Shown here piece after piece: positions 30,809 to 38,641 of a stretch of DNA of 64,000 nucleotides; the first letter of the stretch is position 1, and each line of letters starts with the position of its first letter. Below the pieces are notes generated by a model. It searched no databases and was not told where the DNA came from. It saw nothing but the letters and a program-made list of their open reading frames with translations. The DNA comes from JANPLD01 sp964445765. Its GTDB lineage: Bacteria; Pseudomonadota; Alphaproteobacteria; Rickettsiales; UBA8987. The stretch is from the NCBI GenBank assembly GCA_964445765.1, contig CAYULD010000001.1:558001-622000 (forward strand), read 5' to 3'. The position numbers and the translations under genes were made by a program.

Positions 30809-31975
30809 ATGCAAAAACCGAACAGAAATATTAAAAACCCTTGTTTTTCATCAGGGCCAACTGCAAAAAGACCGGGTTGGAAAATTGAAAATCTTAATTC
30901 ATTCCCAGCGGGCAGATCTCATAGGGCTAAAATTGGCAAAGCTAAACTTAAAGAAGCGATTGATTTATCCCGTGAAATCCTTGCTATACCTCAAGATTAC
31001 CTACTTGGTATTGTGCCTGCATCTGATACAGGTGCAGTTGAAATGGCAATGTGGAGCTTGCTTGGTGAGCGTGGTGTTGATGTAGTTGCTTGGGAAAGTT
31101 TTGGAGAAGGCTGGATAACTGATGCGGTAAAACAGCTAAAACTCTCTGATTGTCGCACTTTTACTGCCCCTTATGGTGAAATTGTTGATTTATCTAAGAT
31201 TGACACCGATAGAGATGTAGTTTTCACTTGGAATGGCACAACTTCTGGCGTTAAATGCCCAAATGGCGATTGGATTAAGGCAGATAGAAAAGGCTTAACA
31301 ATCTGCGATGCAACTTCAGCAGTATTCGCAATGGATATGCCTTGGGAAAAGCTAGATGTTGTTACATATTCTTGGCAAAAAGTTATGGGTGGTGAGGCGG
31401 CTCACGGCGTAATAATCCTCTCCCCAAGGGCAGTTGCAAGGCTGGAAACCTACAAGCCAAACTGGCCATTACCTAAAATCTTCCGTATGACTTCAGGCGG
31501 TAAATTAATAAAAGGAATTTTTGAGGGTGAAACTATTAATACACCGTCAATGATTGCCGTTGAAGATTGCATAGATGGCTTAAAATGGGCGAAATCTATC
31601 GGCGGATTGCAAGCTCTTATTAAGCGTTCAAATGACAATCTAAAAGCTCTTGAAAACTGGGTGGCAAAATCCAACTGGATTAATTTCCTTGCGAGAGATA
31701 AAAATATCCGCTCAAATACTTCTGTATGCCTTGAAATTACTGCATCTTGGTATAAAGCTAAATCTGCGGAAGAGCAGGCAGAAATTGCCAAAAAACTTGT
31801 GAAAATTCTTGAAGATGAAAAAGTTGCCTTTGATATTGGGGCTTATCGTGATGCCCCTGCAGGAATTCGCATCTGGTGCGGTGCAACCGTTGAAACATCT
31901 GACATTGAAGCACTTACAGAATGGCTAGATTGGGCGTTTTCAAGCCTTGAAGCACAAATTGCTAAAGCTGCTTAA
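30809..31975 (+). CDS. serC: Phosphoserine aminotransferase (alphaproteobacterial type)
   Basis: A 388-residue PLP enzyme converting 3-phosphohydroxypyruvate to phosphoserine in serine synthesis; it also serves in pyridoxal synthesis. The N-terminus NPCFSSGPTAKRPGW is the family signature. Substrate/PLP residues include the GRSHRAKIG loop near 35, SDTGAVEMAMW near 79, and YSWQKVMGGEAAHG near 193 with the Schiff-base Lys. The ATG at 30809 fits the conserved start; an upstream in-frame TTG is less likely. The usual partner serA is not adjacent. Confidence 0.94.
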   Translation: MQKPNRNIKNPCFSSGPTAKRPGWKIENLNSFPAGRSHRAKIGKAKLKEAIDLSREILAIPQDYLLGIVPASDTGAVEMAMWSLLGERGVDVVAWESFGEGWITDAVKQLKLSDCRTFTAPYGEIVDLSKIDTDRDVVFTWNGTTSGVKCPNGDWIKADRKGLTICDATSAVFAMDMPWEKLDVVTYSWQKVMGGEAAHGVIILSPRAVARLETYKPNWPLPKIFRMTSGGKLIKGIFEGETINTPSMIAVEDCIDGLKWAKSIGGLQALIKRSNDNLKALENWVAKSNWINFLARDKNIRSNTSVCLEITASWYKAKSAEEQAEIAKKLVKILEDEKVAFDIGAYRDAPAGIRIWCGATVETSDIEALTEWLDWAFSSLEAQIAKAA

Positions 31976-32020
31976 GTTTAATTTTTGCTTCATAAGTTTT
32001 ATTTTTGCTATAGTATTTTA

Positions 32021-32072
32021 GACTTTGGTCTGTGGTGCTGAGCGAAGCGAAACATCTTCACAACCAAAGACT
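32021..32072. terminator. Imperfect hairpin between convergent serC and dac, with repeat remnant
   Basis: CTTTGGTCTGTG pairs with CACAACCAAAG (one bulge). The loop contains CTGAGCGAAGCGAAACATCT, a piece of the TGTCAT palindromic family. It could end transcription from both sides. The dac stop codon lies at its right edge. Confidence 0.5.
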
Positions 32073-33198
32073 ATTTCATTGGTGCGTAATAGAAAAACTT
32101 AGGTTGATAGCCATTTGAAAGGCTTGCAGGAGCTGAATTTCTATTAGAATATTTATTATCATTCATCGCCAAACTAGATTGCGTTTTAGCATTGTAACCC
32201 GCATTTTGATTGGTGAATCTATCAATAGTAAGTGGCTTTGTAACATTAGCAGAAACATTTGCCGTTTTTATATTGCTAAAGGTTGTTACAGGCTTTTGAA
32301 AACTGCCCCTTTGAACGCCTTTTTGAACATTATTATAAGCAAATTTGTTAGCAGAATTACCTTTATTCAACATAGCAAAATTATTATCTAAAATCTTCCT
32401 CATATGGTTATCTCTAGCCCTTGCGGTTCTGCCACCCATAACCACGCCAACAAGGCTATTTCCATCTCTTTCAGCGTTTAGAGCAAGGTTAAAACCAGAT
32501 GCATTTATAAAACCAGTTTTGCCAGCTTTTGCACCTGTATAATCTTTAAGCAATCTGTTATGACCTGCAAAAACCTGCCTTTTATAGTTAAAAGATTTTT
32601 GAGATAGCAAATTATAATATTGTGGAAAATCCCTTCTTAATGATACTAATAATTTTGCCATATCTTTTGCATTTGTATATTGATTAGGGTTTGGAAGCCC
32701 AGAAGCATTGGCAAAATTAGTGTTTTTCATACCTAAATATTTTGCCATTGATGTCATTGTTTTGGCAAAGCCTGATTCAGTGCCGCTAATTCTTTCCGCC
32801 AGCACAACCGCAGAATCATTAGCTGAAAGCACTATTACGCTATTAACTAAATCCTTAACAGAAATCTTTTCACCTGCACGAAGCCCCAATTTCATTCTCG
32901 GCTGATTTGAAGCGTGGCGAGACACATTAACCATCTCATTCATTGATAATCTTTTATCGTGTAACGCTTGGAAAGTGAGGTAGAGCGTCATCATCTTTGT
33001 AAGTGATGCTGGATATCTTTTAACATCAGCATTTTGCTGGTGAAGAATATTTCCAGTTTTAGCATCAACTACTAAACTTGCATATTTATCTGGAAAGAAA
33101 TTGGGATCAGAATTAATTGCAGTTCTTGCAAAACTAGCCTCTGAATATGAGCTAAGAGCAAGAAAAATTAAAGATTTTACAAAAAGTTTTTTTATCAT
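32071..33198 (-). CDS. dacA: D-alanyl-D-alanine carboxypeptidase (PBP5/6 family)
   Basis: A 375-residue periplasmic low-molecular-weight penicillin-binding protein that trims the terminal D-Ala from peptidoglycan stems. Starting at MIKKLF (ATG 33198), residues 1-25 are a signal peptide ending SYSEASFA. Active-site motifs in order: SLTKMM (SxxK, near 70), SANDSA (SxN, near 128) and KAGKTGFI (KTG, near 228). Residues 270-375 are Asn/Ser-rich and lack the usual PBP5 C-terminal domain and amphipathic anchor. The upstream in-frame GTG is a weaker start. Confidence 0.9.
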   Translation of the reverse strand: MIKKLFVKSLIFLALSSYSEASFARTAINSDPNFFPDKYASLVVDAKTGNILHQQNADVKRYPASLTKMMTLYLTFQALHDKRLSMNEMVNVSRHASNQPRMKLGLRAGEKISVKDLVNSVIVLSANDSAVVLAERISGTESGFAKTMTSMAKYLGMKNTNFANASGLPNPNQYTNAKDMAKLLVSLRRDFPQYYNLLSQKSFNYKRQVFAGHNRLLKDYTGAKAGKTGFINASGFNLALNAERDGNSLVGVVMGGRTARARDNHMRKILDNNFAMLNKGNSANKFAYNNVQKGVQRGSFQKPVTTFSNIKTANVSANVTKPLTIDRFTNQNAGYNAKTQSSLAMNDNKYSNRNSAPASLSNGYQPKFFYYAPMK

Positions 33199-33281
33199 AA
33201 TTATTTTATTTGTCTTTTTATTATAACACAAAAAACCCCTTAAATCATTTATTTTTAAGGAATTTTAACCAAGTTTAATGA

Positions 33282-33470
33282 TTAGTTTTTCTCAATGGTG
33301 GATTTTTTCAACAACGCATAAGCAGGGCAGAATTTAAGAAACCCAGTAATTATCGCAACCCCAGATAAAGCAAAAAACACCCAATGTTTAACAAGCAAGC
33401 CAATTAGCAACAGCACAACACCCGCACCAATTCTAATTTTTTTATCTTTATTGCCAACATTACATTTCAT
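33282..33470 (-). CDS. DUF2892 small membrane protein
   Basis: A 62-residue protein with start MKCNVGNKDKKIRIGAG and two hydrophobic segments (about 15-30 and 33-50), then CPAYALL. The N-terminal NxGxxDrxxRixxG pattern is that of DUF2892 (YgaP membrane region). The gene lies 12 nt after the pirin stop, so the two are probably co-transcribed. Function unknown. Confidence 0.78.
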   Translation of the reverse strand: MKCNVGNKDKKIRIGAGVVLLLIGLLVKHWVFFALSGVAIITGFLKFCPAYALLKKSTIEKN

Positions 33471-33482
33471 AATTAAAAAAAT

Positions 33483-34184
33483 TTAGTTCGGAATATCAAT
33501 AACAATAATTTCTGAGTCTGTAAAAGTTTTAATCTCTAAATTGTTAGTTTCACTAATTTCAGCACCATCACCCTGTGATATTTTTTGCCCATTAATTGCA
33601 AACTCACCTTTTGAAGCAAGAATGTAAGAATTATATTTAACACTTTGATTTATAAGGCTGTTTGCTTTTATATTGCCAGCCCAAATTGCTGCATCTTGAT
33701 ATATGAACAGAGGGGCTTTTTCTTTATCTTCTGCCCTGCCTGATACCAACAAGGTTAGAGAATTACTTGATAAATCTTTAGGAAATTTTTTAGAATCCCA
33801 GCGGGGTGCAACATTTTTTTGATTAGGCTCAATCCAAATTTGATATAAAGTTGTATCTTCATCCTCAAAATTATATTCAGAATGAGTAATGCCAGAGCCA
33901 GCACTCATAACCTGCACATCACCGGCAATGGTTCTGCCTTTATTACCAAGATTATCTTGATGGGTAATTGCACCAGTTTTAACATAGGTTATAATCTCCA
34001 TATCTTTATGAGAATGAGGTGCAAAGCCTTTTCCTGCGGAAACCTTATCATCATTTATAACCAATAATTTTCCAAAACCTAATCTATTTGGATTATAATA
34101 ATTTGAAAAACTGAAGTGATAATTAGCTTTTAACCAACCAAAATCAGCCTTACCAAGCTCTGAAAATTTATAAATTTTTACCAT
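33483..34184 (-). CDS. Pirin family protein
   Basis: A 233-residue bicupin. The metal-binding first cupin has GFAPHSHKDMEIITYV near 53-68 (His, His, Glu) and the conserved VQVMSAGSGITHSE near 92-105. The C-terminal cupin is weaker. The family includes quercetin dioxygenases (YhhW) and redox-linked regulators; which applies is not clear. A DUF2892 gene follows. Confidence 0.88.
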   Translation of the reverse strand: MVKIYKFSELGKADFGWLKANYHFSFSNYYNPNRLGFGKLLVINDDKVSAGKGFAPHSHKDMEIITYVKTGAITHQDNLGNKGRTIAGDVQVMSAGSGITHSEYNFEDEDTTLYQIWIEPNQKNVAPRWDSKKFPKDLSSNSLTLLVSGRAEDKEKAPLFIYQDAAIWAGNIKANSLINQSVKYNSYILASKGEFAINGQKISQGDGAEISETNNLEIKTFTDSEIIVIDIPN

Positions 34185-34250
34185 ATAATAATTTTTAATT
34201 TTTCATAATTTTATAATAGCATCTAGTGATTAGCAAGATGCGATAATACA

Positions 34251-34315
34251 GCATCTCTTAAGCCTTTATCAACCAGAGGTTTTTTGCCAAACCAAGCCTC
34301 AAAGCCGAGTGCTGC
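34251..34315 (-). pseudogene. Fragment of aroE 3' end
   Basis: These 65 bp match aroE positions 38656-38720 with only four differences. They encode AALGFEAWFGKKPLVDKG plus LRDA on the same strand. No start, stop or rest of aroE is present. This is a displaced or duplicated 3' fragment about 4.3 kb away from the intact gene. A small TTAATGG-type heptamer run follows at 34346-34368. Confidence 0.8.
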
Positions 34316-34398
34316 AAAAGGAATTTAGGTGTAAGGTTTTGTAAGTTTAATGGTTAATAGTTAATGGCTTTAATTTATTTTTTTAATAATAAATAAAA

Positions 34399-34767
34399 CT
34401 AAATCAATTGATTAAAATCCTCAGATTTTGTAATATTAACCTCACTTTGATTGCTAGATTCGCTAAATGTAATAGGGATTGAAAATGATAATCTACTTAT
34501 TGATTGCTTATCTTGAGTATCTGCGAGCTTTCCTCCTATATCAAGACCAAAAACTTTTATCCTCCCTCCAACACCACTAGTGGAGTTTTCCGCTACAGTT
34601 ACTGCTATATCGAAATTGCAATCTTTAGTAACTGCATAACTATCTTCGCTTTTATCAGAATTAAATACCGCAAATTTTATACCTTTACCTTGAGTAGCTT
34701 TTCTAGCATCAATTACTGCATCAGCAATTTCAACTAATGATATCTTTATAAATTCTTTTAGTTCCAT
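34399..34767 (-). CDS. Small hypothetical protein with FDIAVTV...SRLSFSIP pattern
   Basis: A 122-residue protein starting MELKEFIKISLVEIADAV (ATG 34767, ribosome-binding site AGGAAGAG). A helical N-terminus is followed by FDIAVTVAENS, GVGGRIKVFGLDIGG and ISRLSFSIPITF. It resembles a widespread, poorly characterised family of small proteins with alternating beta strands, but I cannot assign a function. Acidic, no signal peptide. It stands alone between an aroE fragment and the cysD-side repeat cluster. Confidence 0.6.
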   Translation of the reverse strand: MELKEFIKISLVEIADAVIDARKATQGKGIKFAVFNSDKSEDSYAVTKDCNFDIAVTVAENSTSGVGGRIKVFGLDIGGKLADTQDKQSISRLSFSIPITFSESSNQSEVNITKSEDFNQLI

Positions 34768-34830
34768 AAAACATTCTCTTCCTGTCAACCCGCAATAAAT
34801 GCTCGGCTAATAGTTTTTATAAAATCTTAT

Positions 34831-35047
34831 TGTCATTACCCGAATTTTTGAATTTCTATAATTCAAAAATTATAGGGTAATCCATTAAGAAAAATTCAGA
34901 AGGATTTTTCTTAAGCCCTATTCAGTTTTTTTAATTATAAAATTAGTCTTCTGACTAATTTTATTTGGATCCTCACGAAAAATTTCTACTGAAATTTTTC
35001 TCAGGATGACAAAAACCTAAGCGGTAAAACCGCTAATGTTTTTGTCA
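34831..35047. repeat. Composite palindromic element downstream of cysD
   Basis: Starts TGTCATTACCCGAATTTTTG, contains nested hairpins (AAAAATTC...GGATTTTT, AAAATTAGTC...GACTAATTTT), and ends with GACAAAAAC..AGCGGTAAAACCGCT..GTTTTTGTC at 35008-35046. The cysD TGA stop is inside the last palindrome. It fills the 256-bp gap with no gene. Confidence 0.75.
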
Positions 35048-35920
35048 CATATATCCAGCAGCTCTTAGCCTTTCAAAGCTACTTTCATCTTCATCAGCAC
35101 CCATTGGCCTGCCAGATCGCTCAGAAACTTTGGTAACACGAAGCTCTGCAATAATTTTTTCAATAGTATCTGCATCAGATTCAAGTGGCCAAGTAATGCC
35201 CTTTTCACCAAGGGAGCGGAAACGCATTAGCTTACCACCAAAATCTCTGCCTTCTAAATTGTGATAAGGTTTTGCGTAATATAAAGGCACGATTGGAATT
35301 TCTTCTCGTTGAATATAAAGCCATACATCAAGCTCTGTCCAATGTAATAATGGGTGAATACGAACATGGGTTTGCGGTGGGAAATCTGTCATAAATTGAT
35401 CCCAAAATTCAGGTGGCTGATCTTTAACATCCCAAGCACCTTCACTATCACGAGGAGAAAAATATCGCTCTTTTGCCCTTGTTCCCTCTTCATCACGGCG
35501 GATTCCTGCGACAATTCCATTAAAGCCGTGCTTGCGAATAACATTTTTCAAACCACCAGTTTTACGAGCGGCAACCCTTGCTGAATGAGGCAAAGATTCA
35601 TCTGTGCTTTCTAAAGGCGGGCAAATTTCAGATATGAAATCAATGTTCCATTCCTTTTTATATTTATCACGGAAGGCATAAACTTCATCAAATTCAAGCT
35701 CTGTATCGCAGTGAATTAAAGGAAATGGCACTTTGCCAAAGAATGCCTTGCGTGCTAAATGTATCATCACATTGGAATCTTTACCGAAACTCCATAACAT
35801 TGCGATGTTTTTAATTTTATTAAAAGCCTCACGGAAGATGAACATAGATTGTGCCTCTAGTTGATCTAGGTGGTTTGACTGGTTGATGGTTGATGGTTGA
35901 TGGTTGATGGTTTTTGTCAT
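35045..35920 (-). CDS. cysD: Sulfate adenylyltransferase subunit 2 (CysD)
   Basis: CysD makes adenylyl sulfate (APS) from ATP and sulfate, normally driven by the GTPase CysN. The 291-residue protein has the PP-loop LWSFGKDSNVMIHLARKAF near 43-61, then PLIHCDTELEF, GIRRDEEGTRAKERYFSPRD and the C-terminal DEDESSFERLRAAGYM. Residues 5-14 (INHQPSTINQ) are encoded by a heptamer array, so the N-terminus is repeat-derived. cysN is not downstream: after the stop come a repeat cluster and an unrelated gene. cysH is 124 nt upstream. Confidence 0.95.
   Translation of the reverse strand: MTKTINHQPSTINQSNHLDQLEAQSMFIFREAFNKIKNIAMLWSFGKDSNVMIHLARKAFFGKVPFPLIHCDTELEFDEVYAFRDKYKKEWNIDFISEICPPLESTDESLPHSARVAARKTGGLKNVIRKHGFNGIVAGIRRDEEGTRAKERYFSPRDSEGAWDVKDQPPEFWDQFMTDFPPQTHVRIHPLLHWTELDVWLYIQREEIPIVPLYYAKPYHNLEGRDFGGKLMRFRSLGEKGITWPLESDADTIEKIIAELRVTKVSERSGRPMGADEDESSFERLRAAGYM
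35878..35912. repeat. TTGATGG heptamer array inside the cysD start
   Basis: About five units of GGTTGAT/TTGATGG. Read on the minus strand they give ACCATCAACCATCAACC..., open in the cysD frame. The same heptamer recurs inside cysH at 36805-36838. Confidence 0.85.
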
Positions 35921-35934
35921 AATTTTCCTCTTAT

Positions 35935-35989
35935 TGTCATATTGAGCGGAGCGAAATATCTGTGATCCTTCGCTTCGCTCAGGATGACA
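35935..35989. repeat. TGTCAT palindromic element between cysH and cysD
   Basis: A 55-bp copy with TGTCATATTGAGCGGAGCGA and CTTCGCTTCGCTCAGGATGACA arms. It is immediately followed by the heptamer array that ends cysH. Confidence 0.85.
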
Positions 35990-36003
35990 TTTTATTAAAT
36001 GCT

Positions 36004-36047
36004 TCCTAATTCCTAGACCCTAATCCTTAGAACCTAGCACCTAGCTA
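36004..36047. repeat. CTARNNC heptamer array at cysH stop
   Basis: Units CTAATTC CTAGACC, then CTAATCC TTAGAAC, then CTAGCAC CTAGCTA. The cysH TAG stop (plus-strand CTA, 36045-36047) is formed by the last unit. Confidence 0.85.
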
Positions 36048-37103
36048 TATCACCCAATCAGCAACCTCAGTTTTGCTTAAGTGAATGCCACATTCTTGCT
36101 TTTGTGCGGTGATGTTACCATCAGCAGACATATCGGCAATATGTGCCCAACGCCCTGCCCTCTCATCTTCACCGGGGCGAACTTGACGAGTGCAAGGTGC
36201 ACAACCAATTGAAGGGTAACCTTGCTCCACAAGTGGGTGGTTAAACAAATTACGGCGTTTGAATTCCTCTTTTATTTTATCTTTACTCCAAAAAGCTATA
36301 GGATTTATACGGATTTTACCTTTATCATCAAGCTCAATTTTCTGCATCCCCTCACGCTCTTTAGTTTGGTAAGCACGCCTGCCTGTAATTATTGCCTCTA
36401 GATTTTTATTTTCATCAATGAATCTATCTAGTGGCTCAACTTTACGAATCCAGCAACAGCGATTAACATTACTCTGCCATAAATTTCCATTCACATCAGC
36501 GTGAGAGAGGATTTTTTCATCAGGGGTAAGGGTTATCAAATTTTTAAGGCCAAGATGCTTAGTTATATCCTTAGCATATTTTATTGTTTCAGGGAAGTGC
36601 TTGCCAGTATCAAGAAATAACACCGGAATATTTTTATCAACCTCAGCTATCATATGCAATAACAACGCAGACCACGAACCGAATGAGGAAAAGGAGAATA
36701 AACGGGGATTAGGGTTTGGGGTTTGGGGATTAGGAGCTAGACTATCGCTGCTCCCCTCCCCCTGTTTACGGGGGGAGGTTGGGTGGGGGGCTTCATTAGT
36801 TTTAAGTTGATGGTTGATTGTTGATTGTTGATGGTTTGAAGCCACTTTATCCCCCTCCTGCCTGCGGGAGGGGTTAGGGGAGGGTGATGAAGTTTTATGC
36901 TTAGAGCTTAAATCATTGACACCCCCTCCTTTATCCTCCCCCACTTGCAGGAGGGGAAATTTGGAATAACCTTCTAACTCATTAAACAATGCCGCGATCA
37001 ATTCCTCAGCCTCAAGTGAGGAGTATTTTTCACGAAGCTCAAGAAATTTGGGGTTTGTTGAACCCTCCATTGAATCATATGATATGTTATCTCTTTCGCT
37101 CAA
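36045..37103 (-). CDS. cysH: Phosphoadenylyl/adenylyl-sulfate reductase (CysH) with repeat-derived insert
   Basis: CysH reduces APS or PAPS to sulfite using thioredoxin. The core after residue 134 is intact: SFGSWSALLLHM (a PP-loop variant of SFGxESA), VLFLDTGKHFPET, CCWIRKVEPLDR, GCAPCTRQVRPGEDERAGRW and the C-terminal ECGIHL. The CC...CxxC set indicates a 4Fe-4S enzyme, which favours APS as substrate. Residues about 49-134 are an insert rich in Ser, Pro, Gln and Asn, placed just before the PP-loop strand; it is encoded by five repeat elements (36702-36959). The protein is 352 residues against about 240-260 for the family. Whether the enzyme works with the insert is unknown, but the frame is kept open. 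Confidence 0.9.
   Translation of the reverse strand: MSERDNISYDSMEGSTNPKFLELREKYSSLEAEELIAALFNELEGYSKFPLLQVGEDKGGGVNDLSSKHKTSSPSPNPSRRQEGDKVASNHQQSTINHQLKTNEAPHPTSPRKQGEGSSDSLAPNPQTPNPNPRLFSFSSFGSWSALLLHMIAEVDKNIPVLFLDTGKHFPETIKYAKDITKHLGLKNLITLTPDEKILSHADVNGNLWQSNVNRCCWIRKVEPLDRFIDENKNLEAIITGRRAYQTKEREGMQKIELDDKGKIRINPIAFWSKDKIKEEFKRRNLFNHPLVEQGYPSIGCAPCTRQVRPGEDERAGRWAHIADMSADGNITAQKQECGIHLSKTEVADWVI
36702..36959. repeat. Cluster of five repeat elements inserted in cysH
   Basis: From left: a GTTTGGG/GATTAGG heptamer array (36705-36740); a CCCCTCCCCCTG...GGGGGGAGG palindrome (36751-36793); a TTGATGG-type heptamer array (36805-36838); a CCCCCTCCTGCC...GGGAGGGG palindrome (36850-36886); and a CCCCCTCC...GGAGGGG palindrome (36921-36957). 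All are in frame with cysH and free of stops in that frame. Confidence 0.85.
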
Positions 37104-37177
37104 AATTTATCCTTATATTTAAGATTTGCCCTACATTTCATACCCTTCCTAAGTACTCACCAATCATAGATAACACT

Positions 37178-37280
37178 TGTCATTACCCGAATTTTTGAAT
37201 TTCTATAATTCAAAAATTATAGGGTAATCCGAATTAGCTATGGATCGCCCTATAGTTGCTTGGCAACTCGGGCGATGACA
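37178..37280. repeat. TGTCATTACCCG composite element
   Basis: Starts TGTCATTACCCGAATTTTTG, has a TTTTTGAATT/AATTCAAAAA hairpin and a second arm pair ATCGCCCTATAGTTGC...GGGCGATGACA. It lies in the 360-bp gap upstream of cysH and the unknown plus-strand gene. The rest of the gap is AT-rich with no gene; TATTATAAC near 37420 is a weak promoter candidate for the gene at 37464. Confidence 0.8.
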
Positions 37281-37463
37281 GTTTATGCTTAGTAGGCTTT
37301 ACTCCCTCATTCAGAAGGGGTATAACGAGAGCTAAAACAAATCTCTACTTTTTTAGTAGGAATATAGGAAATAAATTAAGATATTCAATAGATTTCTTAA
37401 TCTTTTATTAAGGTTTTAGAGGTATTATAACTGAGGCTAAAGAGTTAAATTTAGAATATCTCT

Positions 37464-38570
37464 ATGGAAAAATACTTAAATTCAAATTTTGCGGAAGCAG
37501 ATGAGAAAAGCATAAAAGACTTACAAAATTACCTAAATAAACTTGGGTATAAAAATTCAAAAAATGAACCACTAGCCGTTGATGGAGATTTTGGAGCTGA
37601 AACTAAACAGGCATTAAAGCAGGCGAGGGAGGAATATAAAGTAAAAAAAGCTTTAAAACCCTATTGTGTAAAAATTTTAGATAATAATGGATTCAATAAA
37701 TTTCTAAATGAGGTAGAGCAAAAACTTACAACAACGAGTTCAACTTTGAGTAATATAAATACTATCGTTAATGGAAAAGAGAGCAACAGAGAGATAATAA
37801 CTAGATCAAGAACGCTTGCAGCGAATAATAAAAACTCAATTTTTTTATTAGCAAATTACTCAGGCACAGGTGCCAATGAGAGAAGGATTCCAGAAATTCT
37901 CTCAAATAAAAGCATAAAATTTGAAACTTCTAACAGGGAAATGGGAGGAAATGGCCAGTTGAAGCAGGCATATATAAATGGAATAGAAAAATCGCATTTT
38001 GGTTATCTTATTGATTATGATTTCCTAATTTACTCCGATGACCCAAGACTCAAGTGCATAGAGCGTTTTGACGATGTAAGAGTTCCGGCGAAACCAAAAA
38101 AGAGAGTTGTTGAGATATTGCCTGAGCCTACATTGGAGGCAGTGCCTGTATTAACACCTCAACCATCAGAGCGATTAAAAACTGAAACACAAACAGAAAT
38201 AACAGCACCAGTAAAAGAGGAAAAGCCAAAAGAAAAAACTACAAAAGTAGAAATTATTGACAATAGAAAAATGTCTAAACCTGCTAATTCTGCAACCACA
38301 ACCAAGCCTAAAAAAGAACCTAAAAAACAAGGTTGTTTATCAGAAGAAGAATGGCAAGGTTTTTGTGAAATGGTTGAACAAATGGGCAGTTTAGATGCAA
38401 GCGAACAAAAACAAATAAATGAAAGAATAAGCGAGATAAACAGGCTATACCAATCTGATCAAATTAGAAAACTTGATTATAATGAGCAAGGTAAACCAAC
38501 TATAGAATATTATCGCCATACTTGCTTCCAAGAAGGTAAATCTTCCGTCAAGACTCCATTAGAGAGGTAA
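37464..38570 (+). CDS. Unknown protein with N-terminal peptidoglycan-binding-like domain
   Basis: A 368-residue protein on the plus strand among minus-strand genes. Residues 10-60 (SIKDLQNYLNKLGYK, then AVDGDFGAETKQALKQA) match the peptidoglycan-binding domain type 1. There is no signal peptide or membrane span, so the protein may be cytosolic or exported by another route. Residues 65-200 form an unrecognised globular part (FLLANYSGTGANERRIPEIL). Residues 205-285 are a Pro/Glu/Lys/Thr linker. Residues 290-368 form a helical tail with CLSEEEWQGFCEMVEQMG. The look is that of an effector or phage-like accessory protein, but no function can be assigned. Confidence 0.65.
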   Translation: MEKYLNSNFAEADEKSIKDLQNYLNKLGYKNSKNEPLAVDGDFGAETKQALKQAREEYKVKKALKPYCVKILDNNGFNKFLNEVEQKLTTTSSTLSNINTIVNGKESNREIITRSRTLAANNKNSIFLLANYSGTGANERRIPEILSNKSIKFETSNREMGGNGQLKQAYINGIEKSHFGYLIDYDFLIYSDDPRLKCIERFDDVRVPAKPKKRVVEILPEPTLEAVPVLTPQPSERLKTETQTEITAPVKEEKPKEKTTKVEIIDNRKMSKPANSATTTKPKKEPKKQGCLSEEEWQGFCEMVEQMGSLDASEQKQINERISEINRLYQSDQIRKLDYNEQGKPTIEYYRHTCFQEGKSSVKTPLER

Positions 38571-38588
38571 TAATATAATTAAAGTTTT

Positions 38589-38641
38589 GTCATTCTGGGC
38601 GTAGCGAAGAATCTAGATCTTTCGCTTCGCTCAAGATGACA
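38589..38641. repeat. TGTCAT palindromic element at aroE 3' end
   Basis: A 53-bp copy, TGTCATTCTGGGCGTAGCGA ... TTCGCTTCGCTCAAGATGACA. The aroE TGA stop at 38631-38633 and its last three codons are in its right arm, so this repeat supplies the AroE C-terminus and may act as the terminator. Confidence 0.85.

Noticed and set aside
36004..36047. Possible CRISPR array
   Set aside because: The heptamer arrays have 7-nt degenerate units with no spacers, and no cas genes are in the window.
37104..37463. tRNA or structured RNA gene in the gap
   Set aside because: The hairpins belong to the TGTCAT repeat family and no cloverleaf could be drawn.
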